From Pseudomonas marvdashtae (GTDB taxonomy: Bacteria > Pseudomonadota > Gammaproteobacteria > Pseudomonadales > Pseudomonadaceae), in NCBI RefSeq assembly GCF_014268655.2, contig NZ_JABWQX020000001.1, positions 898,001-962,000 on the forward strand: a stretch of DNA of 64,000 nt, given 5' to 3'. The notes beneath the pieces were generated by a model, which was not told where the DNA came from, searched no databases, and saw nothing but the letters and a program-made list of their open reading frames with translations. Position 1 is the stretch's first letter; each line of letters starts with the position of its first letter. This document shows, in pieces, positions 1 to 7,428 of the stretch. A program made the translations under genes and the position numbers.

Positions 1-93
1 GTCGATGTTCTGCACATCCTTGCGGCTGTCCAGATGGGCAACCAGCCGACGGAAAGCGGCGGCTTCGAGTTCGAGGCGTTGTTGGTCGTTCAT
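1..93 (-). CDS. DUF1244 family protein, N-terminal part only
   Basis: The first 31 codons of a minus-strand gene that runs off the window edge. The visible start reads MNDQQRLELEAAAFRRLVAH, which matches the N terminus of the small DUF1244 family found next to folX/folE in Pseudomonas. The function of the family is unknown. It lies 94 bp downstream of folX and is probably co-transcribed with the pterin genes. A palindromic repeat sits in the gap. Confidence 0.7.
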   Translation of the reverse strand, partial: MNDQQRLELEAAAFRRLVAHLDSRKDVQNID

Positions 94-123
94 GGAGGTC
101 TCTGCGAGTTGGCTTCAAGCGGC

Positions 124-166
124 AAGCTTCAAGCTACAAGTTGGTTTGCGGTCAGGCTTGAAGCTT
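124..166. repeat. Short inverted repeat between folX and the DUF1244 gene
   Basis: Perfect 11-bp arms AAGCTTCAAGC (124-134) and GCTTGAAGCTT (156-166) with a 21-bp loop. The surrounding bases repeat the same AGCTTCAAGC theme, as in the dispersed palindromes common in Pseudomonas intergenic DNA. No T-run follows, so it is not a classic terminator, although it could stabilise mRNA ends. Confidence 0.55.
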
Positions 167-187
167 ACAGCCTGGAGCTTTTGGCTG

Positions 188-568
188 CTACGAAGCAGCC
201 CGGCTTGCCGCAAGGGTAATCGACACCGACTCGGCAAATCGCAAGGCATGCGGCTTGTCCACTTCGACTTCGGCGTACAGCACCGACTCGTTGGCCATGA
301 CCAGGTCAAGCAGCTCCTGGGTGAGGCGTTCGAGCAGGGCGAAACGGTTGCCTTCCACGTGGGCAATGATCGCCTTGGTGATGGTTCGGTAGTTCAGCGC
401 ATGCTCGATATCGTTGTCGCGCACCGCATCCTGGGCGGCGTAGAGAATGGTCAGGTTGATCAACACATCCTGCTTGTTGAGGATCTCGTCCTCATTGATG
501 CCGATGAACGTACGCAGGCGCAGGTCCTTGACCTTGATGCGCGCCATGGCGGGCTGAAGTTGTGGCAT
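188..568 (-). CDS. folX: Dihydroneopterin triphosphate 2'-epimerase FolX
   Basis: A 126-aa member of the FolB/FolX family. FolX epimerises dihydroneopterin triphosphate to dihydromonapterin triphosphate, on the route to tetrahydromonapterin. The protein shows the family N terminus ([19 protein letters not shown]) and the conserved glutamate and lysine region near the C terminus ([17 protein letters not shown]). The start directly abuts the folE stop (TAAATG) with a GGAG upstream, so translation is probably coupled. The adjacent folE and folM favour FolX over the folate aldolase FolB; the two are close paralogues, so activity is inferred from context. Confidence 0.85.
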   Translation of the reverse strand: MPQLQPAMARIKVKDLRLRTFIGINEDEILNKQDVLINLTILYAAQDAVRDNDIEHALNYRTITKAIIAHVEGNRFALLERLTQELLDLVMANESVLYAEVEVDKPHALRFAESVSITLAASRAAS

Positions 569-1126
569 TTATTGGCTCCGTCGAATCAATTGCAGGAACT
601 CCTGGCGGCTGTTGCTGGACTCGCGAAAGGCGCCGAGCATCACTGAGGTGTTCATGGTCGAATTCTGTTTTTCGACACCGCGCATCATCATGCACATGTG
701 CTGGGCTTCGATCACCACCGCCACACCGGCCGCCTGGGTGACGTGTTGCACCGCGTCAGCGATTTGCCGGGTGAGGTTTTCCTGGATCTGCAGGCGGCGG
801 GCGAACATGTCCACCAGCCGGGCGATCTTCGACAATCCCAGGACCTTGCCCGTAGGAATATAAGCCACATGGGCCTTGCCGATGAAGGGCAGCAGGTGAT
901 GTTCGCACAATGAGTAGAGCTCGATATTGGCAACGATCACCATTTCATCGTTGTCGGAGGCAAACAAAGCGCCATTGACCACCTGCTCGACGCTCTGTTC
1001 ATAGCCGTGGCAAAGATACTGCATGGCCTTGGCTGCGCGCACCGGTGTGTCCAGCAGGCCTTCGCGCTCCGGGTCTTCGCCCAGACCGATCAGGATCTCA
1101 CGGTAATGCTGGGGCGATAACGCCAT
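569..1126 (-). CDS. folE: GTP cyclohydrolase I FolE
   Basis: A 185-aa type I GTP cyclohydrolase, which converts GTP to 7,8-dihydroneopterin triphosphate. The zinc-binding signature is visible as [11 protein letters not shown] (about residues 73-83), with a later cysteine/histidine group ([11 protein letters not shown], about 141-151). A GAGGAAG ribosome-binding site precedes the start. It is the middle gene of folM-folE-folX and supplies FolX. Pseudomonas genomes often carry more than one folE; this copy belongs to the monapterin branch by context. Confidence 0.93.
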   Translation of the reverse strand: MALSPQHYREILIGLGEDPEREGLLDTPVRAAKAMQYLCHGYEQSVEQVVNGALFASDNDEMVIVANIELYSLCEHHLLPFIGKAHVAYIPTGKVLGLSKIARLVDMFARRLQIQENLTRQIADAVQHVTQAAGVAVVIEAQHMCMMMRGVEKQNSTMNTSVMLGAFRESSNSRQEFLQLIRRSQ

Positions 1127-1146
1127 GGTGCTTCCTCGAAACAGGA

Positions 1147-1860
1147 CTATTTGATGTGCCGCCCGCCGTTCACGGTGAGCGTCGTGCCGGTAACGTAAGG
1201 GTTATCCAGCAGATAACGCAGGCTCTGGTAAACCACTTCGCTGCCGGGTTCGAAGCCCAGCGCGGACTTGGCCAACGCCTTGGCACGGTAGGCCGCATCA
1301 TCGTCGGGATTGAACAGTAGCAGGGCCGGGGCGATACCGTTGACCTTGATTGCAGGCGCGTACTTGGCTGCAAAGGACAGGGTCAGGCTTTCGAGGCCGG
1401 CCTTGGTGGCGCAATAGGCGATGTGCTTGCTGCTACCCTTGCGCGTCACGTCGTCACTGATGTGCACGATGTCCGCCGGTACCGAACGTTCCAACAACTG
1501 GGCGCAATGCAGATTGATCAAGTAAGGCGCGAGCATGTGCACGCTGAACATGGTGTGGAAGGCGTCCGCTTCACTGCCCGGGGCTTCGGCCAGCCAGGCC
1601 GAGGCGTTGTGCACAATGGCGCGCAGTTGGTTGGTATGCTGCTTGAGCTGATCGATAAAGGCGAGAATCCCCGATTCACTGGCGAAATCGGCAAACAGAA
1701 CCGTGGCGCCCAAATCTCGCAGCGCCTGTATGCCTGGACGTTCGGTGCGATACGTCGCGATCACCGGGTGCCCGTCTTCCAGCAGCCGCCGTGCACAATG
1801 CAGGCCGACGCGCTGGGCTGCGCCGGTGATCAGGATCGGAGCGGTTGTGCCCTGTTTCAC
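1147..1860 (-). CDS. folM: Dihydromonapterin reductase FolM (SDR family)
   Basis: A 237-aa short-chain dehydrogenase/reductase. FolM reduces dihydromonapterin to tetrahydromonapterin with NADPH. The N terminus carries [16 protein letters not shown] with the TGxxxxxG cofactor loop, and the catalytic YxxxK appears as [10 protein letters not shown]. The C terminus has the SDR ending [11 protein letters not shown]. It lies 20 bp upstream of folE in the same direction, so it is probably the first gene of the operon. Tetrahydromonapterin is the reported cofactor of Pseudomonas phenylalanine hydroxylase. Confidence 0.88.
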   Translation of the reverse strand: MKQGTTAPILITGAAQRVGLHCARRLLEDGHPVIATYRTERPGIQALRDLGATVLFADFASESGILAFIDQLKQHTNQLRAIVHNASAWLAEAPGSEADAFHTMFSVHMLAPYLINLHCAQLLERSVPADIVHISDDVTRKGSSKHIAYCATKAGLESLTLSFAAKYAPAIKVNGIAPALLLFNPDDDAAYRAKALAKSALGFEPGSEVVYQSLRYLLDNPYVTGTTLTVNGGRHIK

Positions 1861-1921
1861 GAATACGTTCCTTTATGACGAGCGGCTGGAGTCTTCACGC
1901 AAGGCGCCGCGACGAGTCCGC

Positions 1922-1939
1922 GGGAGCACGGTGGCTCCC
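1922..1939. repeat. Small hairpin between the ABM gene and folM
   Basis: Inverted repeat GGGAGC (1922-1927) and GCTCCC (1934-1939) in the 96-bp gap upstream of folM and downstream of the ABM gene. The stem is short and lacks a T-run, so a terminator role for the upstream gene is only possible. Confidence 0.3.
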
Positions 1940-1956
1940 ACCGGTTTAGTGTCGCT

Positions 1957-2526
1957 TCAATGATTCTGCGTGGAGGGCTTCGCTGGCAAGGGCCGTTGCG
2001 GTGCGCCAGTGAGCCAGCTCGCCAGTATATGAGTCGACATGGGAATAAACAGATAGACCATCAGCGGCGTCAGTATAAGGGTGCTGATGAAGACACGGCT
2101 CGGCAAACCCAGTTCGTTGAGCAATGGTCCCAAGAGGAAATTGAACAATAACGAAACAGGAAAGAACGCGAGCCAGATAGCTACTGCTTGTTTCCAGCGT
2201 GGCGGACGTTGGCCGATCGCGCCGAACCAGCCATCCATGCCTCGCACCCTATGTTCGGACGGCTGGGCAAACAGCTCGCTCCCTCGTTCCAGCCAGGCCG
2301 TGCGCGAGGCAGAGTACTCCCAGGCATGCAGAGTCTGCTCGTCGGCGAAACGGAAAATGATCTGGAATTCGTCGCCGTCGGGCGGTGGAGCGAGCACGCC
2401 CGAACCCAAGTAACCGGCGAAATCGGTGGCCAATTGCTCGCCTTCACGCAACCATGCAATCAAATCCTGGTAGCGCCCCTTGGCAACGCGACGGGCGACC
2501 ATTAGCGTGACGGGAGAGGTAGACAT
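1957..2526 (-). CDS. Antibiotic biosynthesis monooxygenase (ABM)-like membrane protein
   Basis: A 189-aa protein with two parts. An N-terminal ABM-like ferredoxin fold comes first (TLMVARRVAKGRYQDLIAWL, then FQIIFRFADEQTLHAWEYS). The C-terminal part has two hydrophobic helices (AVAIWLAFFPVSLLFNFLL and FISTLILTPLMVYLFIPMSTHIL). This layout is common in Pseudomonas 'antibiotic biosynthesis monooxygenase' proteins of unknown substrate. I chose the ATG at 2526 because a GGAG lies about 8 bp upstream; a longer frame to 2625 has no such site. It is divergent from the LitR-like regulator. Confidence 0.75.
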   Translation of the reverse strand: MSTSPVTLMVARRVAKGRYQDLIAWLREGEQLATDFAGYLGSGVLAPPPDGDEFQIIFRFADEQTLHAWEYSASRTAWLERGSELFAQPSEHRVRGMDGWFGAIGQRPPRWKQAVAIWLAFFPVSLLFNFLLGPLLNELGLPSRVFISTLILTPLMVYLFIPMSTHILASWLTGAPQRPLPAKPSTQNH

Positions 2527-2682
2527 TTTGTATCTCCATGTTACAAGCGCGGCGCTCCGGATAAGAGGTTCGCGGGGAAACGCCCCATGGGTAATGGGCA
2601 GCGTCTGGTTGCAATACGTCGGCAAGGATTATTCCTTGTCGAGTAAAAAACAACAATTGCGCGCGTTGATCGCGTTATGCCC

Positions 2683-2711
2683 TTGTCATGACATGCTTGG
2701 GAGGAGATAAA
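2683..2711 (+). promoter_or_regulatory. Candidate promoter with palindromic operator upstream of the LitR-like gene
   Basis: A -35-like TTGTCA (2683-2688) and a -10-like GATAAA (2706-2711) are separated by 17 bp. The perfect palindrome TGTCATGACA (2684-2693) overlaps the -35 element, a plausible place for autorepression. The same stretch includes a strong Shine-Dalgarno-like GGGAGGAGAT followed by a 12-codon ORF (2712-2750) whose TGA overlaps the ATG at 2747, so a translated leader is an alternative reading. Confidence 0.4.
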
Positions 2712-2740
2712 ATGGGATCCAATTTTCCAGTCGGGAAAGC

Positions 2741-3706
2741 ATGCGAATGAGCGTAAACACCGAGGATAACATTGCGTTCCAGGTGTCCGACGCCTTGACG
2801 CGCGAAGATCTGGTTCCTATCCGTGAGGTGGCGCGGTTGACTGGTGTTAATCCAGTGACCTTGCGTGCATGGGAGCGGCGCTACGGTCTGATTCAACCCA
2901 CTCGCACCGAAAGCGGACACCGTCTGTATGCCCTGAGCGATATCGAAAAGGTGCGCAGCATTCTCGCCTGGATCGAGCGTGGGGTAGCCGTGAGCAAGGT
3001 GGGAAAGATTCTAGCCAAGGCGGAATCGGTGCAGCCGGTTTCCAATCTTATTTCCTCCGATCTGGTACGTGCCGATTACAGCCAGTGGCAGCAACAGGTG
3101 TTGCACGCAGTCGGTAACTTTGACGACGTGGAACTCGATCGCGTCTACGGACAGGTGTTTTCCGGCTACGCCGTTCCGATCGTGTTCCAAGATATCCTGA
3201 TGCCCCTTTGGCGAGAACTGCTGCAACGTCAGCATGAGTTCGGGCAAACCAGTGAATGGTTGTTCTACGATGGCTTCCTGCGTTCGCGCGTAACGCAGCG
3301 ACTGCTGCTCAAGCGGGATTCCTCATCGAGACGTGTGCTGGTCAGCGCCATTGCGGGCCAATGTCGTGAGTTGGAGCTGCTGGTAACGGCGCTGTATGTG
3401 TCCAAGGCTGAGGTCGGCGTCAGGGTCATGACGGTCGGCCAACCTTTTGACGAGCTGACCCTGGTTTGTCAGAAAATGCAGCCTTTGGCGCTGGTACTGG
3501 TTTCCAACCATGCGCCCGTTGCCGAGCTGCCCAAACGCCTTAACCGCTTGGCGATGAGCCTGGATTGCCCCGTCATGCTGGCCGGCGATGCGTCCGACCT
3601 GGCGCAGGAAAGCCTGGCGGGGTCAGCAATCGCTTGTCTGGGAAATGAAGGTACGGTGATGCGCCAGCGTTTGCGTCAATTTCTGGCCGGCAACCTGGAC
3701 ACTTGA
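2741..3706 (+). CDS. MerR-family regulator with degenerate B12-binding domain (class II LitR-like)
   Basis: A 321-aa regulator. The N-terminal MerR helix-turn-helix and wing span about residues 25-95 (IREVARLTGVNPVTLRAWERRYG). The remainder resembles the cobalamin-binding half of LitR/CarH light sensors. Residues that ligate B12 in CarH appear changed: the Glu-His pair reads E172-W173, and the axial histidine position in the GERHE-like loop reads R209 (AGQCREL). This fits class II LitR proteins, which do not bind B12 and are reported in P. putida to answer to a short LOV protein. Such a LOV gene lies about 660 bp downstream. An internal ATG at 2747 is a possible alternative start. Confidence 0.8.
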   Translation: MRMSVNTEDNIAFQVSDALTREDLVPIREVARLTGVNPVTLRAWERRYGLIQPTRTESGHRLYALSDIEKVRSILAWIERGVAVSKVGKILAKAESVQPVSNLISSDLVRADYSQWQQQVLHAVGNFDDVELDRVYGQVFSGYAVPIVFQDILMPLWRELLQRQHEFGQTSEWLFYDGFLRSRVTQRLLLKRDSSSRRVLVSAIAGQCRELELLVTALYVSKAEVGVRVMTVGQPFDELTLVCQKMQPLALVLVSNHAPVAELPKRLNRLAMSLDCPVMLAGDASDLAQESLAGSAIACLGNEGTVMRQRLRQFLAGNLDT

Positions 3707-3713
3707 ACCGTCG

Positions 3714-4319
3714 CTAGAGGTGCATCGCCGGATGAGTCAGGCGGTGCTGCTGGAGTATGTACTGACGCAGGCGCTCGGTTTCGTCCTGGTCATGCTGGCT
3801 CAGATGGTAGGCAAACATTCCTTGGTCTGTTTCTCGCTCGAACGTACCGCGCAGTGAAATCCTCTCGTAGCCTGACGGGCTGAACCACGAGACGAATTGT
3901 CTGGGTGGTTTGGTACGGTTGCGAATTTCCAGCAGTACGCCCTTGCAAGACACTTCGTGCACCCATAAAGGCCCCGGCTGGCCCTTGGCATTTTCCAAGG
4001 CCACCGGCTCGTCGAGCGTGAGGCGCCATGGGCGGATTTTCGGTCCGTCCTCATAGATGCTCGGCACACCCAGGCGAAGGTGCATGGCGTGGAATTCATC
4101 TTCAACCAGATGCAAGGGAAAGGTCATCTGCTGGTTTTCGAAATTCGCCTGCAAAGTGACTTGTTCGTTCGCTGCCAGGCGCGTCAATAGATCACGTATC
4201 TGCGACCCGCCGTTCACCAGCAAGCTCGACGTGACATCCCGTTCGTTGAGCTGCGGGTTGTGCTGCATGGTCCGGATGAAGTCCAGCTCATCCTTGGTCA
4301 GAAGGGCGTCGCGCTGCAT
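3714..4319 (-). CDS. PilZ-like protein of unknown function
   Basis: A 201-aa soluble protein lying between the LitR-like and LOV genes. The second half resembles a PilZ domain: an RPWRL stretch (about residue 97), then HEVSCKGVLLEIRN where PilZ proteins have D/N-x-S-x-x-G, and a C terminus ERLRQYILQQHR like the usual PilZ ending. The arginine motif and the acidic residue are not canonical, so c-di-GMP binding is uncertain. It converges on the LitR-like gene (7 bp between stops) and is co-oriented with, and downstream of, the LOV gene. Confidence 0.55.
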   Translation of the reverse strand: MQRDALLTKDELDFIRTMQHNPQLNERDVTSSLLVNGGSQIRDLLTRLAANEQVTLQANFENQQMTFPLHLVEDEFHAMHLRLGVPSIYEDGPKIRPWRLTLDEPVALENAKGQPGPLWVHEVSCKGVLLEIRNRTKPPRQFVSWFSPSGYERISLRGTFERETDQGMFAYHLSQHDQDETERLRQYILQQHRLTHPAMHL

Positions 4320-4367
4320 AAGGGGCTCGAAAATTATACTTTCACGGGTGATTGTAGTGACTGACCG

Positions 4368-4844
4368 TTAATTCGCCGTTTTGTTTGCACCATTCGTCGC
4401 ATGGAGTCGTGCGATGGTCTCCCGGGCTTCGGCCAACTCTGCTTCCAGCTGTGCGACGCGCTGTTGAGCCTTTACTTGGGCCGTTACGTCTTTCTGTACG
4501 CCAACGAAATACGTGTGGCCATCCGCCTCGTTTTTGACAGTGGACAGCGACAACTCATTCCAGAACGGCGTGCCGTCCTTACGGTAGTTTCGCAGTATCT
4601 GCCGGCATGAGCCTCCTTGCTTCAGAACCCTGCGGATCTGTTCCAAGGAAGGCTGGTCGCGGTCGCCCGACTGCAGGAAGCGGCAGTCCTGATAGAGAAT
4701 TTCGTCGCGGCAGTAGCCCGTCAGCCGCTCGAATGCCGGATTGACGTAAATCAGGATGTTGTCTTCATCGCCTTCCTTTTCGGCAATGACAATGCCGTCA
4801 TTGGAAGCGTTGATCACGAGTTGCATCAGGTGCGCGTTAATCAT
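4368..4844 (-). CDS. Short LOV photoreceptor protein (SB-LOV type)
   Basis: A 158-aa protein made of a single LOV/PAS domain plus a C-terminal coiled helix (QRVAQLEAELAEARETIARL). The flavin motif reads YQDCRFLQ with the adduct-forming cysteine at residue 54; downstream NYRKDGTPFWNELSLS and YFVGVQKDVT complete the LOV core. Sequence and length closely resemble the P. putida PpSB-LOV proteins, which bind FMN and respond to blue light without an attached output domain. The neighbouring class II LitR-like gene suggests that the output is protein-protein control of that repressor. Confidence 0.9.
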   Translation of the reverse strand: MINAHLMQLVINASNDGIVIAEKEGDEDNILIYVNPAFERLTGYCRDEILYQDCRFLQSGDRDQPSLEQIRRVLKQGGSCRQILRNYRKDGTPFWNELSLSTVKNEADGHTYFVGVQKDVTAQVKAQQRVAQLEAELAEARETIARLHATNGANKTAN

Positions 4845-4998
4845 GGAATTCCCCTTAAAACATCCCTGTGCGTTGCATTCTAGAAGAATCCTGTGTGATA
4901 TCCACTTGCCATTATTGGTTGTTGAGAGCCAATCGCAACTTAAGCACGCCGCCCTGTTACTATTCCGGCTCTATATATTCTGCTTCAGGATCACATTG

Positions 4999-5454
4999 AT
5001 GAAAGTCGCCATCCTTTCCGGCTCCGTATACGGCACGGCCGAAGAAGTTGCCCGGCATGCTGCCAAAATGCTGGGTGATGCCGGTTTCGAAACATTCCAC
5101 AACCCTCGGGCGACACTGGCGGATATTCAGGCGTTCGAACCGCAAGCCCTGTTGGCGGTGACATCGACGACGGGCATGGGTGAACTGCCTGACAACCTGA
5201 TGCCACTGTATTCGACGATTCGCGACCAATTGCCCGCTTCGTTTCGCGATCTGCCCGGCGCCGTCATCGGCCTGGGAGACGCCAGTTATGGCGATACGTT
5301 CTGCGGTGGTGGCGAGCAGATGAGCGAATTGTTCGCCGAGTTGGGGGTACGCGAAGTGCTGCCAATGTTGCGCCTGGATGCCAGCGAAAGCGTCACGCCG
5401 GAAACCGATGCCGAGCCCTGGCTGGGCGAGTTGGTCGATGCGTTGCGCGGTTGA
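4999..5454 (+). CDS. Flavodoxin (MioC-like)
   Basis: A 151-aa single-domain flavodoxin that binds FMN as an electron carrier. The phosphate-binding loop is SGSVYGTAEEVA at residues 7-18; TSTTGMGELPDN and the GLGDASYGDTFCGGG loop provide the flavin ring contacts. I chose the ATG at 4999, with AGGA upstream, rather than the longer frame from 4756 that would overlap the LOV gene's start region. The redox partner is not evident from the neighbours. Confidence 0.88.
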   Translation: MKVAILSGSVYGTAEEVARHAAKMLGDAGFETFHNPRATLADIQAFEPQALLAVTSTTGMGELPDNLMPLYSTIRDQLPASFRDLPGAVIGLGDASYGDTFCGGGEQMSELFAELGVREVLPMLRLDASESVTPETDAEPWLGELVDALRG

Positions 5455-5618
5455 AAGGACATGGCCTGCGCCTCTGAAAGAGGCTCGGGCTGACTCGCTC
5501 GGCCAGTAAGCTGGCTGCAAATGCAACTACCGACCTGGCTGGAGCTGACTAGACTGATTTTCTTGTTCATGAAAATCGTGGATATCTTTTCCATAAAAAG
5601 AAGCCAGAGGTCACAGTC

Positions 5619-6401
5619 GTGAGCGTAACCCCCATTCAATCGACACCCGGCATCAAGGATCAGGTCAGTGCGGCGGAGTGGCAAACACGGGTCGATCTGG
5701 CCGCGTGTTATCGGCTGGTCGCGATGCACGGCTGGGACGATCTGATCTTCACCCATATCTCCGCCAAAGTTCCTGGCACGGAAGAATTCCTGATCAACCC
5801 GTACGGCTTGATGTTCCATGAAATCACTGCGTCGAGCCTGGTCAAGATCGATCAGGCCGGCAACAAGCTGCTGGACAGTCCCTACGAGATCAACCCTGCC
5901 GGTTTTACCATCCACAGCGCGGTGCACGAGGTGCGGCACGATGTGGTGTGCGTGCTGCATACCCACACCGCAGCCGGCGTCGCGGTCTCGGCACAGAAGC
6001 AAGGGGTGCTGCCGATCAGCCAACAGTCGCTGTTCGTGCTGTCGAGCCTGGCGTATCACCCCTATGAAGGGGTTGCCCTTGATCCTGAAGAAAAGGTTCG
6101 TCTGCAAGCAGACCTGGGCGACAAGAACTTCCTCATGCTGCATAACCATGGCCTGCTGACCTGCGGCGGCACCATCGCCGATACTTTTCTGATGATGTTC
6201 ATTTTTCAGCGAGCCTGCGATATCCAGGTCCTGGCCCAGACGGGCGGTACCGAGTTGATCGCCATCGAGCCACAGGTGCTGGCCGGGGCCCGAGCGATGG
6301 TCGCCGGGGTGACCAAAAGCGCGCAGGGAATGGGCGGCGCGCTGGCCTGGCCGGCGTTGCTGCGTAAGCTCGATCAGCAAGACACGGGTTATAAAAGCTG
6401 A
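5619..6401 (+). CDS. Class II aldolase/adducin family protein
   Basis: A 260-aa protein of the fuculose-phosphate aldolase/adducin fold. The family metal site is visible: HTHTAAG (about residues 112-118) and, further on, LHNHGLLTCGG. An early DLIFTHISAKVPG matches the usual substrate loop. It starts with GTG at 5619; the next gene overlaps its stop by one base (TGATG), so the two are translationally coupled. Many members act on non-phosphorylated or unknown substrates, so I assign no reaction. Confidence 0.85.
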   Translation: MSVTPIQSTPGIKDQVSAAEWQTRVDLAACYRLVAMHGWDDLIFTHISAKVPGTEEFLINPYGLMFHEITASSLVKIDQAGNKLLDSPYEINPAGFTIHSAVHEVRHDVVCVLHTHTAAGVAVSAQKQGVLPISQQSLFVLSSLAYHPYEGVALDPEEKVRLQADLGDKNFLMLHNHGLLTCGGTIADTFLMMFIFQRACDIQVLAQTGGTELIAIEPQVLAGARAMVAGVTKSAQGMGGALAWPALLRKLDQQDTGYKS

Positions 6402-7303
6402 TGCCCATGGTCCAGATTCCCCTGCGTATCTGGCGTCAGCGCGGCCAGACGTTCATGTTTCGCGGCCACGCCATCCGTTACTGGACGGCGGGGCACGGCG
6501 AGCCGCTATTGCTGATTCACGGCTTTCCCACTGCCAGTTGGGATTGGCATTACCTGTGGCAGCCGCTGGCACAGCGTTACCAGGTGATTGCCTGCGACAT
6601 GCTCGGTTTTGGTGATTCCGCCAAACCGGCAGGTCACGCCTACAGCCTGCTGGAACAGGCAGATTTGCAGCAGGCTTTGCTCGCGCACCTGAAGGTGACA
6701 CAAGGGGTCCACGTGCTGGCCCATGATTATGGCGACAGCGTGGCCCAAGAGTTGATCGCCCGACATGACGAGGCGCGCATCGATGTCGCCAGTTGTGTGT
6801 TTCTCAACGGTGGCCTGTTCCCGGAGACCCATCGTCCCGTGCTGATGCAAAGACTGTTGCTCAGCCCTTTGGGTTGGCTGATTGGCCGGGCGTTCTCACG
6901 GGACGGCCTGGTTAAAAGCTTCCGGCAGATCTTCGGCCCCAGGACCGGCCCCTCCGAAAGCGAGTTGGATGATTACTGGAGCCTGGTCGAAACCCATCGC
7001 GGACCGCGGATCATGCACAGGCTCATCACGTATATTCCGGAACGTCGCGTGCAGCGTGATCGCTGGGTCCAAGCGATGCAGAGAAGCGGTGTGCCCATGC
7101 GGGTCATCGATGGCGCGTTCGACCCGATTTCCGGCGCGCATATGGTCGAGCGCTACCGCGCCCTGATCCCGAATGCCGACACGGTGCTGCTGCCCGACAT
7201 CGGTCACTATCCGCACACCGAGGCACCGGTACAGGTCCTCAAGCATTACCTGGCGTTTCGCGAAGTCATTGCCGCGTCTTGCAGGCAAATGGCTTGCTCG
7301 TGA
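6401..7303 (+). CDS. Alpha/beta hydrolase, MEST/haloalkane dehalogenase-like
   Basis: A 300-aa alpha/beta-fold hydrolase. The oxyanion region is LLLIHGFPTASWDWHY (about residues 36-51), and the nucleophile elbow reads VLAHDYGDSVAQEL, where Asp rather than Ser is at the nucleophile position, as in haloalkane dehalogenases, epoxide hydrolases and the MEST family. The later DGAFDPISG and the histidine in DIGHYPHTE complete a likely triad. It forms a cluster with the aldolase before it and the SDR after it. The substrate is unknown. Confidence 0.8.
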   Translation: MPMVQIPLRIWRQRGQTFMFRGHAIRYWTAGHGEPLLLIHGFPTASWDWHYLWQPLAQRYQVIACDMLGFGDSAKPAGHAYSLLEQADLQQALLAHLKVTQGVHVLAHDYGDSVAQELIARHDEARIDVASCVFLNGGLFPETHRPVLMQRLLLSPLGWLIGRAFSRDGLVKSFRQIFGPRTGPSESELDDYWSLVETHRGPRIMHRLITYIPERRVQRDRWVQAMQRSGVPMRVIDGAFDPISGAHMVERYRALIPNADTVLLPDIGHYPHTEAPVQVLKHYLAFREVIAASCRQMACS

Positions 7304-7428
7304 CGTATCGCCTGCATCATCCCCTCACCTTATCGCGCGCTATTCACTCTCAGCCGAGTTGATTGTGACCGGCGGGTTTGTACCGGACACTCCTGTTCAT
7401 CGTCTTACTGGCCTGCTGGAGTTCTTCC

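Noticed and set aside
5..646. 213-aa plus-strand frame over folX and folE
   Set aside because: It is antisense to two well-recognised pterin genes, has no ribosome-binding site and no family features.
2711..2750. Twelve-codon leader ORF as a firm coding feature
   Set aside because: The same bases fit a promoter -10 region; without a mapped transcript start I list it only as one of two hypotheses.
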